A stretch of DNA of 64,000 nucleotides from Ignavibacteria bacterium (GTDB lineage: Bacteria > Bacteroidota > Ignavibacteria > Tepidaquicellales > OLB5). The position numbers and the translations under genes were made by a program. The notes under the pieces are model-generated. The model searched no databases. It saw only the letters and a program-made list of their open reading frames with translations, and was not told the origin of the DNA. Below, piece after piece: positions 24,694 to 33,112 of this stretch. The stretch covers positions 42,511 to 106,510 of the forward strand of contig JAIOIK010000042.1 of assembly GCA_019912545.1 (NCBI GenBank). The letters are read 5' to 3'. Each line of letters starts with the position of its first letter. Positions within the stretch are counted from its first letter, which is position 1.

Positions 24694-26208
24694 TTGATAA
24701 ATATTTGCATACATGGACATTTCTACCAGCCGCCGAGGGAAAATCCCTGGACGGGAGAAATAGAGCTGCAGCCGAGCGCTAAGCCGTATCATGACTGGAA
24801 TGAGAGGATTTTCCATGAGTGCTATGAACCTAACAGTGAAGCTGAGATTATCGATGATAAAGGTGAAGTTGTTTCATTGGTCAATAATTACGAACTGATA
24901 GACTTCAATTTTGGCCCTACCCTGCTTGCATGGATCAGAAACAAACACCCGGAAACTTACGATAAGATCATAGAAGCTGATAGAATCAGCGTAAACAATC
25001 ATAACGGACACGGCAATGCTATTGCAATGTGTTACAGTCACATGATAATGCCTCTTGCTAATCTAAACGATAAGATCACACAGGTAAAGTGGGCTCTGGC
25101 AGATTTCAAGTATCACTTTGGCCGCAGCAGCGAAGGCATTTGGCTTCCGGAAACAGCCTGTAACCAGGAAACACTTGAAGTACTTATCAGTGAAGGAGTG
25201 AAGTACACTATCCTGGATACCAGTCAGGCTGCATTTATAAGAAAGATTGGAAATAATGATCTTACTGATGTAACAGACGGCTCTATAAACCCCAAAATGC
25301 CATACAGGTGTTACTCCGAGCTTCATCCCGACAGATTCATAAATATCTTTTTCTATGATGGGCCTGTTTCCAAATCAGTAGCGTTTGATGATGTACTTAA
25401 AAGTTCGCAAAACCTCCTCACCAAGATATTCGATGCGGCAGATAAGATCAGAAATGGGCCCCAGCTCATAAGCGTTGCAACTGACGGCGAGACTTTCGGG
25501 CACCATAAACGCCACGCAGAGCGTACCCTGGCATTCTTTCTCCGCTCACTTGCACCCGCAAATAACCTGAATATTGTGAATTTCGGCGAATATCTGGAGA
25601 TGTTTTCGCCGCAGTTTGAAGTAAAGCTCAAGCCCGGTGAGAATGGTGAGGGTACTTCATGGAGCTGTCCCCACGGAGTTCAGCGCTGGCTGGCTGATTG
25701 CGGCTGCGGAGGGGGAGACGGGTGGCATCAGCAGTGGCGTAAGCCTCTTAGAGATTCATTGAACTGGCTCCGCGATCAGTTAATAATCATTTACGAAAAT
25801 CTTGGCAGCGCATTCTTTGCAGATGTCTGGAAAGCCCGAAATGATTATATTCACCTCATGCTTGAAGACACATTTGAAGGCAGGATCAACTTCTTTACAC
25901 TTAACGGAATTAAAACGCTTTCTAAAACCGAAATTAATGCAGCAATCAAGCTGCTTGAAATTCAGAAAAATTCAATGCTGATGTTCACGAGCTGCGGCTG
26001 GTTCTTCTCCGAGATCTCAGGAATTGAAACAGTGAAAATACTTGAATATGCATCAAAGGCGATGGAACAGGCAAAGGAATTGACGGGAATTTCGCTTGAA
26101 TCCGAATTTCTGAAAAGGCTCTCACAAGCCGAAAGCAATATTCCAAAATTCAAAAATGGCAAAGGAGTATATCTTAAGTTGGTTATACCAAAAAGGATGA
26201 GAACGTAA
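24694..26208 (+). CDS. GH57-type glycoside hydrolase with DUF3536
   Basis: 504 residues from TTG 24694, which gives the expected N-terminus CIHGHFYQPPRENPWTGEIE; HGHFYQPPR is the first GH57 motif. Other motifs are NNHNGHGNAIAMCYSHMIMPL, GIWLPETACNQETLEVL (with the probable nucleophile-region glutamate) and ATDGETFGHHKRHAERTL (with the catalytic aspartate region). The C-terminal half fits DUF3536. GH57 enzymes act on alpha-glucans. The malQ gene starts 1 nt after its stop, so the pair is coupled and should work on glycogen or maltodextrins in the cytoplasm. Confidence 0.88.
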   Translation: MINICIHGHFYQPPRENPWTGEIELQPSAKPYHDWNERIFHECYEPNSEAEIIDDKGEVVSLVNNYELIDFNFGPTLLAWIRNKHPETYDKIIEADRISVNNHNGHGNAIAMCYSHMIMPLANLNDKITQVKWALADFKYHFGRSSEGIWLPETACNQETLEVLISEGVKYTILDTSQAAFIRKIGNNDLTDVTDGSINPKMPYRCYSELHPDRFINIFFYDGPVSKSVAFDDVLKSSQNLLTKIFDAADKIRNGPQLISVATDGETFGHHKRHAERTLAFFLRSLAPANNLNIVNFGEYLEMFSPQFEVKLKPGENGEGTSWSCPHGVQRWLADCGCGGGDGWHQQWRKPLRDSLNWLRDQLIIIYENLGSAFFADVWKARNDYIHLMLEDTFEGRINFFTLNGIKTLSKTEINAAIKLLEIQKNSMLMFTSCGWFFSEISGIETVKILEYASKAMEQAKELTGISLESEFLKRLSQAESNIPKFKNGKGVYLKLVIPKRMRT

Positions 26209-26209
26209 T

Positions 26210-28024
26210 TTGGAAAGTAACTATTTTCTAAACACGAAGACTGCCGGAAAATGGCATAAAACAGGTACAAAAAGGCGTGCGGGAGTTGCCGTTCCGCTTT
26301 TTTCACTGTACTCTTCAGGCAGTGTTGGAATTGGAGAAATACCTGATCTTAAACTGCTTGTTGATTGGTGCTGTATCACCGGAATTTCTATCATTCAGCT
26401 CTTACCGCTAAATGATGTAGGCAATGACTTTGCTCCATACAGCTCCTTAAGTACTTTTGCCTTAGACCCCATGTATCTTAAAGTTTCGCAAATAAAGCAT
26501 TCTGATACATCTCAATATCAAACAGCCCTTCAAAAGATGGCGAAGAAGTACCGCCCAATTCTCAAAAGAATCAACTATAAGATAAAAAAAGCAAAGATCG
26601 AACTGTTGTGGGAAATATTCAAATCAACTCCAATAACTGGCATAAATGAGTTTGGTGATTTCAAAGCTGCAAATAATTTCTGGCTGGAAGACTATGTGCT
26701 TTACAAAGTAATCAGGGAACTGTATCCGGGTACAGGATGGGAAAACTGGCCCGAAGGTTTGAAGTTTCGCGATAAAGTTGCAATTGAAGAAATCCGAATA
26801 GGAAATATCGAGCGTCTTGAGTTTCACAGATGGATGCAATGGCAGCTTTTTGAGCAAATGAAGGATTTGAAGTATTATGCAGCGGGTAAGGGAGTATTTC
26901 TAATGGGAGACCTTCCCTTTCTTGTGGCAAGAGAGAGCGCTGATGTGTGGTCAAATCCGGATCTTTTCAGGCTGAATCTTTCTGCAGGCGCGCCGCCAGA
27001 TATGTATTTTGCACTTGGACAAAAGTGGGGTATGCCACCATACAACTGGGATAACATTGCAAATAATGGCTTTAAGTATGTTAAAGAAAAACTCAAATTC
27101 GCTGAGAATTTTTATGATATGTACCGAATGGATCATTTTGTTGGCCTATTCAGGGTCTGGGTATCCGGAGTTAATAATACCGATCCTTCTCATCCCGGCA
27201 GCTATATGCCTCCTGAAGAATATCTTTGGGAAACTCACGGCAAAAGGATCATTGATGAAATGATAAGCGCAAGCGGAATGCTGCCCTGCGCCGAAGACCT
27301 TGGAACGGTCCCGGGATGTTCATACCATGTATTGTATGAATATGGAATACCCGGCATAGACTTTCAGCGGTATTACAAAGGGAATTTTGCTTTCCGTGCT
27401 CCATCAGAGTACAGGATAAATTCAATTGCCGTACTATCTACGCATGATTCGAGCTTCTGGTTAAACTGGTGGCAGTTTGAAGCCGGCACAATCGATGAAA
27501 AGCTGTTTGAAATGATGTGTGATAAAGCCGGGATTGAATTCAGTCATTGCAAATACGCTAAGAGTGTTTTGTTTAATAAAAAGCTCTCTAGATACGGCAG
27601 GCTGTATTGGAATGATGCTGTGAATTCGCCCCAAAAGCTCGCAGAAGTATTTAATCGCCCGGTGGAAGCTGTGCAGGATATTGCTTACCTATATATGGAA
27701 AGCTACGGCGAAAAGCAAAAGTTCATGAACTATCTTGGCGTAAATCCCGCAGAAAGCATGAGTGAGACTGAATTAATGAAGAAATGTATTGGGAGGATCA
27801 ATTCATCCAATTCAATATTCAGTATTCAGTTACTTCAGGAGTATCTTTCAATTGATGAAGGGCTTCTGGAAAAAATGGGAAAATGGGATTACCGGATAAA
27901 CTCTCCCGGCAGCGTAAGCAGAAAGAACTGGTCAATACTCTTGCCGGTTTCCCTTGAAAGGCTTCTTGAGTTAAACATCAATGACGATATTAAATCGATC
28001 ATTAAGGAAACACAACGAACATAG
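26210..28024 (+). CDS. malQ: 4-alpha-glucanotransferase (amylomaltase, GH77)
   Basis: 604 residues from TTG 26210. GH77 motifs are RAGVAVPLFSLYSSGSVGIGEIPDL, FAPYSSLSTFALDP, FLMGDLPFLVARESADVWSNPDLF, GAPPDMYFALGQKWGMPPYNWD, RMDHFVGLFRVW (nucleophile aspartate in RMDHF), AEDLGTVPG (acid/base glutamate) and STHDSSFWLNWW. The enzyme transfers glucan segments between maltodextrins. It follows the GH57 gene with 1 nt between, and converges on the PPK2 gene with an 18-nt gap and no visible terminator. The C-terminal 100 residues are less typical. Confidence 0.93.
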   Translation: MESNYFLNTKTAGKWHKTGTKRRAGVAVPLFSLYSSGSVGIGEIPDLKLLVDWCCITGISIIQLLPLNDVGNDFAPYSSLSTFALDPMYLKVSQIKHSDTSQYQTALQKMAKKYRPILKRINYKIKKAKIELLWEIFKSTPITGINEFGDFKAANNFWLEDYVLYKVIRELYPGTGWENWPEGLKFRDKVAIEEIRIGNIERLEFHRWMQWQLFEQMKDLKYYAAGKGVFLMGDLPFLVARESADVWSNPDLFRLNLSAGAPPDMYFALGQKWGMPPYNWDNIANNGFKYVKEKLKFAENFYDMYRMDHFVGLFRVWVSGVNNTDPSHPGSYMPPEEYLWETHGKRIIDEMISASGMLPCAEDLGTVPGCSYHVLYEYGIPGIDFQRYYKGNFAFRAPSEYRINSIAVLSTHDSSFWLNWWQFEAGTIDEKLFEMMCDKAGIEFSHCKYAKSVLFNKKLSRYGRLYWNDAVNSPQKLAEVFNRPVEAVQDIAYLYMESYGEKQKFMNYLGVNPAESMSETELMKKCIGRINSSNSIFSIQLLQEYLSIDEGLLEKMGKWDYRINSPGSVSRKNWSILLPVSLERLLELNINDDIKSIIKETQRT

Positions 28025-28042
28025 AATCGTCTTTAATTATAT

Positions 28043-28975
28043 TTAATTATCTTCTTTTAAAATAATAGCCTTAGCTTCTACTAATCCAGCTTTTTCCTGC
28101 TCACTTATGGTTGGGTAGTGCAGCTGCAATTTTTCCAGAGTACCAACGATTATATCCCCTACTGCGGCCCGCATAAACCACTTTCTATCTGCCGGAATTA
28201 TGTACCACGGAGCATGTTCAGTAGAAGTATTTGCTATTGCATCTTCAAAGGCGTCCATATACTTATCCCAATATTCGCGTTCTTTGATATCAAATGCCGA
28301 AAATTTCCAGTTCTTTTCGGGTTCATCAATCCGCGCTAAAAACCGTTTCTTTTGCTCATCTTTGGAAACATGCAGAAAGAACTTCAGTATAATGGTTCCG
28401 CTTATTGCAGCATTTCTCTCGAATTCGTTAATTGCATCGAATCTCTCTTTCCAGAAAGATTTTGTAATATCTTCCACCCGGTCAATTCCCGGGATGTTCT
28501 GTTTAAGTATGTATTCAGGATGCACCCTGGTAACAAGCACTTCTTCATAGTGAGACCGGTTAAAAATGCTTATCATTCCCCTCTTAGGCAGAGCTTTATT
28601 AACCCTCCACAGGAAATCATGACCAAGCTCTTCGGTTGTTGGCTGTTTAAAACTTGTAACATTGCAGCCTTGCGGATTTACCCCGCTCATTACATGTTTG
28701 ATCGTACCGTCTTTTCCGGCAGCATCCATTGCCTGGAACACGATAAGCAATGAGTACTTATTCATTGCATAAAGCATGTCCTGAAGTTCTGACAGGCGCA
28801 GAATGTCACGCGCCAGCATCTCACCTGCATCTTCTTTATCCTTAAAATTAGCCGTGTATTTTGTATCGAATTTCTTAAGGTTGATCTTTGTACCGGGTTT
28901 TACGAGAAGATTCTCGTCTTTTCTAAGATTGTTATCGGATGATTTTCCCACAAGTTGCTCCTTTTCGTGACACAA
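28043..28975 (-). CDS. Polyphosphate kinase 2 family protein
   Basis: 310 residues from TTG 28975. Walker A is DAAGKDG at 84-90 and the Walker B region is IFNRSHYEEVLVTRVHP around 137-152. The lid is KRFLARIDEPEKNWKFSAFDIKER, and WYIIPADRKWFMRAAVGDII is typical of PPK2. PPK2 enzymes use polyphosphate to phosphorylate nucleotides; the single domain fits class I or III, which cannot be separated by eye. The Ppx/GppA gene at 11769-12710 would degrade the same polymer. It begins 9 nt beyond the stop of the secreted HExxH protein gene, so the two are probably one transcript. Confidence 0.9.
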   Translation of the reverse strand: MCHEKEQLVGKSSDNNLRKDENLLVKPGTKINLKKFDTKYTANFKDKEDAGEMLARDILRLSELQDMLYAMNKYSLLIVFQAMDAAGKDGTIKHVMSGVNPQGCNVTSFKQPTTEELGHDFLWRVNKALPKRGMISIFNRSHYEEVLVTRVHPEYILKQNIPGIDRVEDITKSFWKERFDAINEFERNAAISGTIILKFFLHVSKDEQKKRFLARIDEPEKNWKFSAFDIKEREYWDKYMDAFEDAIANTSTEHAPWYIIPADRKWFMRAAVGDIIVGTLEKLQLHYPTISEQEKAGLVEAKAIILKEDN

Positions 28976-28984
28976 ATATAGCGA

Positions 28985-30103
28985 TTACTTATAAAACTTA
29001 TCGTAGTAATCCTTTATCATTCCGGGTTTGAATTTGCCTGAGGAGTGTATTCTAAACAGAAAATCCCTGAATACTTCATGTCTGTTGTTATAGTTCTCTT
29101 CCTTCATGATCTGGTACAGTGCAATAGCCAGTACGTGAATACCCTCATCGCTTTCCTGCCATCTTTTGCGGGCATCTTTACTTATATTTAAGCTTTCGTT
29201 TATCATCTGATCAAGTGATTGAACGCAATCCTCTTCAAAAAGTCCGTCCAGCGTGTTGTAACCAAATGATGGATTATGATTATTCACTTTATCCATTACA
29301 AACTCATCTGCGCTGAAACCTTCTATAAGTTCCCTGAGTTCCGAATCACCCTTATAATCATATGGCGGGTGCATCATTTCATGGGCCGCATTTCTTACAA
29401 GTATCTCAAACGGCCAGTCAATTGATGTAAGGAAGCGTGTACCGGTAATCCTGATCCCATGCGGCTTGCAGAAGTAGAGCATGTAAACAGTGATCGTATC
29501 AGAAGGGAGCTTGAATCCCAGGAAATATTCATTTTCTTTGATAACATCATAGTTCGGCAGGCCGGGCCTGAGTTTATCTATCGCTGCAATTATCTTCGGC
29601 AGAACATTCCTCTGCCAGTATTCAGGGTAACCGGAGGATTTTAGAAATTCAAGTATCGTGATCAATTCGTTCTTAACTGAAACAAACAACTCCCAGTTCT
29701 CATCACTATGATAAATAGTTTTTGAGAAGTTCTCTTTTAGTCTTGAAGGCTCTTTAGTTGTTTCAATCAGTTCATCTATAGAATTATCATCAACAGCAGA
29801 AAAATAAAGACATAACCATGCAGATATTATGGTGCCGTTATCTTCTTTTAACTTCTTCTTGAGTGCTGCAAGTGCATTCACGGCTTCCGGAGTCAATCTG
29901 GGTTTATATGAATCATAATCTGCCTGGTAATAATCTAAGTAAAACGGGTCACCTGTCATTATGTTAAGAAAGCAGAATAAGTCGTATTTAAATGAGGGTT
30001 CTATCTTCCAGTTTGTCATAGTTGTATCAGTTTTAACAGTTTGAGTAATGAGTGCAAGTCCGCCTGCGATAAGCAGAATTTTTATTATATTTAAAGACAA
30101 CAT
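28985..30103 (-). CDS. Secreted protein with HExxH zinc-peptidase-like motif
   Basis: 372 residues with an N-terminal hydrophobic signal or anchor (about 6-22). The sequence AAHEMMHPP puts HEMMH at 241-245, matching the HExxH zinc site, and acidic residues E258, E261 and E267 follow in ELRELIEGFSADEF as possible third ligands. No known peptidase family is clear, so activity is inferred from the motif alone. It was probably exported. The PPK2 gene follows closely downstream. Confidence 0.5.
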   Translation of the reverse strand: MLSLNIIKILLIAGGLALITQTVKTDTTMTNWKIEPSFKYDLFCFLNIMTGDPFYLDYYQADYDSYKPRLTPEAVNALAALKKKLKEDNGTIISAWLCLYFSAVDDNSIDELIETTKEPSRLKENFSKTIYHSDENWELFVSVKNELITILEFLKSSGYPEYWQRNVLPKIIAAIDKLRPGLPNYDVIKENEYFLGFKLPSDTITVYMLYFCKPHGIRITGTRFLTSIDWPFEILVRNAAHEMMHPPYDYKGDSELRELIEGFSADEFVMDKVNNHNPSFGYNTLDGLFEEDCVQSLDQMINESLNISKDARKRWQESDEGIHVLAIALYQIMKEENYNNRHEVFRDFLFRIHSSGKFKPGMIKDYYDKFYK

Positions 30104-30211
30104 TTCGGTTTTTCACAATAATAAAGAGTTAATTGATACGAAAATAGAATGAAATTAACATTGCCGACAATATGCCAAATTAGAAACAAATTACTCAAAC
30201 CCGTTATTTAT

Positions 30212-31078
30212 CTATTCAGAAAGTTTCTTTAATTCGTCCAAACGGTGATTTTCGTGAGTGATCATGTACTGGTCATTCTTCAGTAAATCGTAAGCCTTCC
30301 TGAAATAAGGCTTTGAATCATCTTTCTTTCCAAGCACCAGCAGGCATTCCCCTATTTCCGCAAAATTATAGCCGTCTTCTGCGATGCCGTTCTCCTTATT
30401 GTAATCAACCAGTTCACGCTGAATATTCAGCGCTTCATTTGCGCGGTCTAAGAATCTCAGTGTCCTGCCAACGCTCCACTTAGCAATTGAAAGCCCCTGC
30501 TTCGATTTCCTCTCAATATGCCAGTTTACATTTTTCTTAAGAATCTCCAGCGCTTTTTCGTGCTTGCCCATATCATTATATGTCCATCCTGTATTATTAT
30601 ATAATGCGCCAAGCCAGCCTTTTGCCCGCTTGTCTTCAGATGCCTCGGCAAGCTTCATTGCAATTTCATTCCACTTTAATGATTCATCCCCTTTTTCAAC
30701 TATACCCATCATATGCGCTGCATCAACGGAATGAAAATCTTCTTTATACTTTTCCGCCTGCTCAAACGCAGAAAGGAACAGTTCTCTAGCCTTATCAATT
30801 TCTTTGGATGAATTATAAGTCCTGCCGCGCTCAAGCAAATATCGTATCCTTGCCCTGCTACTATCCGGCTTTAGCATCTTCATAGCTTTATCAAGTATTT
30901 TGTGAGCCTTTTCAAACTCCATACGCAGGCCGTGCGTCCTTGCAATCTGAGTCAGAAGTTCAGCATACAATGCATTATCGCCAGTTGCCTTGATCTCCTT
31001 CTCAATTTCTTTGAACTTTTTTTCTGTCCTGGCGGGATCGTTATAGTCCCACAATTTATCAAAATCTAAATCTTTCAT
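30212..31078 (-). CDS. Cytoplasmic TPR protein
   Basis: 288 residues of helical repeats without a signal peptide: ALYAELLTQIARTHGLRMEFEKAHKIL, ARIRYLLERGRTYNSSKEIDKARELFLSAFE, ALYNNTGWTYNDMGKHEKALEIL, GYNFAEIGECLLVLGKKDDSKPYFRKAYD. This makes about six TPR units. The ATG overlaps the stop of the DinB gene upstream (ATGA), so both are translated together. Function is unknown; an adaptor role is typical for TPR proteins. Confidence 0.75.
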   Translation of the reverse strand: MKDLDFDKLWDYNDPARTEKKFKEIEKEIKATGDNALYAELLTQIARTHGLRMEFEKAHKILDKAMKMLKPDSSRARIRYLLERGRTYNSSKEIDKARELFLSAFEQAEKYKEDFHSVDAAHMMGIVEKGDESLKWNEIAMKLAEASEDKRAKGWLGALYNNTGWTYNDMGKHEKALEILKKNVNWHIERKSKQGLSIAKWSVGRTLRFLDRANEALNIQRELVDYNKENGIAEDGYNFAEIGECLLVLGKKDDSKPYFRKAYDLLKNDQYMITHENHRLDELKKLSE

Positions 31079-31521
31079 TTTATTGCCCCTTCCTTTCCGG
31101 TTATTCTTCTCAGCAGGCCGGTTTGGCCTGTGTGATATGCTTCATGGAATGCGAGGAAACTGAGCGTTTTGAGCCCATCCTCTTTACCGGAGAGGTTCGT
31201 ATTTGTAACCGCTTCTTCAAGTTCTTTTTGTCCATTGTTGAAAATCTCAACGATCTTATCCAATGCTATTGCTTCATCGCTTTTCAGCTGCAACGTTCCG
31301 CGCGCGTATAGCTTATTCATTGATTCATCGCACACTCGCGGCAAACCAAACATTTCCCGTATATCATCACGGCTTATTGCAATTTGCCCAACAACCCGGT
31401 TGAGCGGATTGCCGCCTCCTGCAGGAACAATAAGGCTTTCCTCATGCGTTATGCCTGCAAGATTACGGTTAAGCACCATATGGCTTGCCTTAAAAATAGT
31501 CAGTGTTTCGAAATTATTCAT
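31075..31521 (-). CDS. DinB-like protein
   Basis: 148 residues. MNNFETLTIFKASHMVLNRNLAGITHEESLIVP is followed by NRVVGQIAISRDDIREMFGL and ends TLSFLAFHEAYHTGQTGLLRRITG, where AFHEAYHTGQ matches the metal-binding helix of DinB proteins. It overlaps the TPR gene by 4 nt (ATGA). In the first helix pair the normal N-terminal histidine position (LAHI-like) reads GQIAIS, so one metal ligand may be missing. Confidence 0.72.
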   Translation of the reverse strand: MNNFETLTIFKASHMVLNRNLAGITHEESLIVPAGGGNPLNRVVGQIAISRDDIREMFGLPRVCDESMNKLYARGTLQLKSDEAIALDKIVEIFNNGQKELEEAVTNTNLSGKEDGLKTLSFLAFHEAYHTGQTGLLRRITGKEGAIK

Positions 31522-31552
31522 ATTGTGGAAGTATTTAGGTTATTTTTATGAT

Positions 31553-31621
31553 GTGACGTCAGGTATTTACCTGACCTGTCTGCAACAGGCAGACGTGCGT
31601 CAGATGAATATCTGATGCCAC
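31553..31621. repeat. GTCAGGTATTTACCTGAC hairpin pair with inserted palindrome
   Basis: GTCAGGTATTTACCTGAC and CGTCAGATGAATATCTGATG are two hairpins, separated by CCTGTCTGCAACAGGCAGA (31575-31593), a three-mismatch variant of the 19-bp palindrome found elsewhere. The 31522-31863 spacer holds this, the repeat at 31713-31780 and AT-rich sequence with no supportable gene. Confidence 0.5.
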
Positions 31622-31712
31622 AGAAGATCTTCTATTCTATCTATTACTATTATTACACATGTTCAAATCCAATTGTTATTTGAGACATCTTATTTATCAT
31701 TTTTTCATTTTT

Positions 31713-31780
31713 TTCAGCCCGCGACTTCAGTCGTGGGAACGAAGATAAGCAGCTTAACTGAAACCGTTTTAGCGGTTTAT
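31713..31780. repeat. Two-hairpin intergenic repeat, copy 2
   Basis: TTCAGCCCGCGACTTCAGTCGTGGG, a spacer, then AAACCGTTTTAGCGGTTTA. The substitutions relative to the copy at 23011-23080 partly preserve pairing. It lies in the 31522-31863 spacer between divergently unrelated minus-strand genes. Confidence 0.55.
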
Positions 31781-31863
31781 GTATCATTTTATTAGAAGTC
31801 TTATTTTTTTGTAATATCGTAAGTATTACAATAGGGGGTTCATTGCACCCGGTTTTACTAAAA

Positions 31864-32298
31864 CTATTTAAACTTTGAAAATATCTGTTCAACCGTATCA
31901 AGCGCCCAGCCGTGGTGAGCTACTTCCTTTGCATCAGGCATTTTGTATGACTCAAACCACTGGTAAGAATCAACATCACCGGATGGAAGCATCTTTGGCA
32001 GTGCGTCAATTATCTGGTAGTAATGAAATACCAAATGCCATGAGCCGTCATTTCCAACAAATGACTCCATAAATCCAAGCGTTAAGTTGGCGGTAATATA
32101 CCCCGCCTGCTCGCTGAGTATCCGTCTTGCAGCGTCTTCCGGCAGTTCATTAAACCTCACCAGGTCATCCGGCAGAAACCACCCCTTTTGATGGTCGTAT
32201 TTGTTCGAATCCTTATACTTTACCAGTAAAACTTTATCCTTATTAATAAGGGCAATATCGGCTACAAGCTTAATTTTTTGGTTTTCTGTTGTTATCAT
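31864..32298 (-). CDS. Nudix-fold protein with degenerate Nudix box
   Basis: 144 residues with the Nudix topology: KLVADIALINKDKVLLVKYKD, GWFLPDDLVRFNELPEDAARRILSEQAGY, then WHLVFHYYQI. The Nudix box GX5EX7REUXEEXGU is only partly kept. The upstream glutamate lies in ELPEDAARR, but the REUXEE core reads RRILSEQAG and so lacks the paired metal-binding glutamates. The hydrolase activity may be lost. The neighbours are a repeat-rich spacer and a long non-coding region, so it is probably monocistronic. Confidence 0.65.
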   Translation of the reverse strand: MITTENQKIKLVADIALINKDKVLLVKYKDSNKYDHQKGWFLPDDLVRFNELPEDAARRILSEQAGYITANLTLGFMESFVGNDGSWHLVFHYYQIIDALPKMLPSGDVDSYQWFESYKMPDAKEVAHHGWALDTVEQIFSKFK

Positions 32299-32898
32299 AT
32301 TTGTAAAATTACGGGTAAGTTTTCAAACTTTCAACTTATAAGAAAAATTCAAGATACGCCAAACAAGAATTGAGGCTAAAGCCTCATTGTGAAGGGTATC
32401 ATTTACCCAAAACCTAAAGAAGCTATTGCAAAACCTTCTTTGCGTGGATCGAAACGACCTTCCTGCTATACGCAGGGGAAATTTACCTCCTTACCCCCGT
32501 TGTTGGTGTTCTCACCAACAACTTTACGCAAGATCTTTCCATATCCTAAGTTTTAGCCTGCAGAATAATTAACGTATATACCCGCCGGAGTTTATCCCGC
32601 ACGTGAAGCGGGGCGGGTATGAGAGTCAATACTCCCAGACGCTGGAATTCCAGTTTGTGGAGGCTTTTTTTTACTTTCTGGACTTGGAATGTTGTGATTA
32701 CAGCCGTTAAAAGGAACTTTCCAGTTTGTAAAAATGCAGAAGCAAAACCTAAAGCCAGACTCAAAGACTCGAAGACTCAAAGAAAATCAAAAGCCTTTAC
32801 CATCCGCTCAACGAGTCGAGTCGTCGACCAGCAGGCGGACAAGCATCAGGCACAGAGTTCTTATCGCTTAACTTAACATGTTACTAGCCCCCCGATGT
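32299..32898. other. 600-bp non-coding stretch with several hairpins
   Basis: No reading frame here has convincing protein character. The stretch contains GAGGCtaaaGCCTC near 32372, a perfect hairpin with 10-bp arms GTTGTTGGTG/CACCAACAAC at 32499-32522, a nested CCCGCC...GGCGGG structure at 32579-32618 and CTGGAATTCCAG near 32642. On the minus strand a short peptide GRFDPRKEGFAIASLGFG (around 32410-32460) looks protein-like but is isolated by stops. A decayed gene invaded by repeats is one reading. Confidence 0.4.
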
Positions 32899-33030
32899 AG
32901 AGGCTGTCTCAAAAGTTCCATTTTTCAGTGGCACAGACATTCTTGTCTGTGATTATTAATCATAAATGTTGTTTTCGACAGACAGGAATGTCTGTCCCAC
33001 TGGTTTTGAGACAGCCCCTAAAAGTCGTGG
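32899..33030. mobile_element. MITE-like palindromic element, copy 2
   Basis: AGAGGCTGTCTCAAAA on the left and TTTTGAGACAGCCCCT on the right bound the same internal sequence as the copy at 13830-13972, in the same orientation, including GTGGCACAGACATTC and CGACAGACAGGAATGTCTGTC. The right flank AAAGTCGTGG also resembles copy 1, while the left flank does not. The remaining bases to the methyltransferase gene at 33113 are AT-rich. Confidence 0.75.
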
Positions 33031-33112
33031 CAATTATAATTATTGACCAATTTTTGTATTAATTTTTGATAAGAAATGAAGTAAAGGAAATGTTTTAGAG
33101 AAATAATCAGAT

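Noticed and set aside
31653..31901. 82-codon open frame on the minus strand
   Set aside because: It runs through the two-hairpin repeat at 31713-31780 and overlaps the Nudix gene start region; its translation is low-complexity and lacks protein character.
32619..32876. 85-codon open frame on the plus strand
   Set aside because: The sequence is built from repeats such as AAGACTC-type units and hairpins, with no domain-like pattern; a competing frame on the other strand has equal length.
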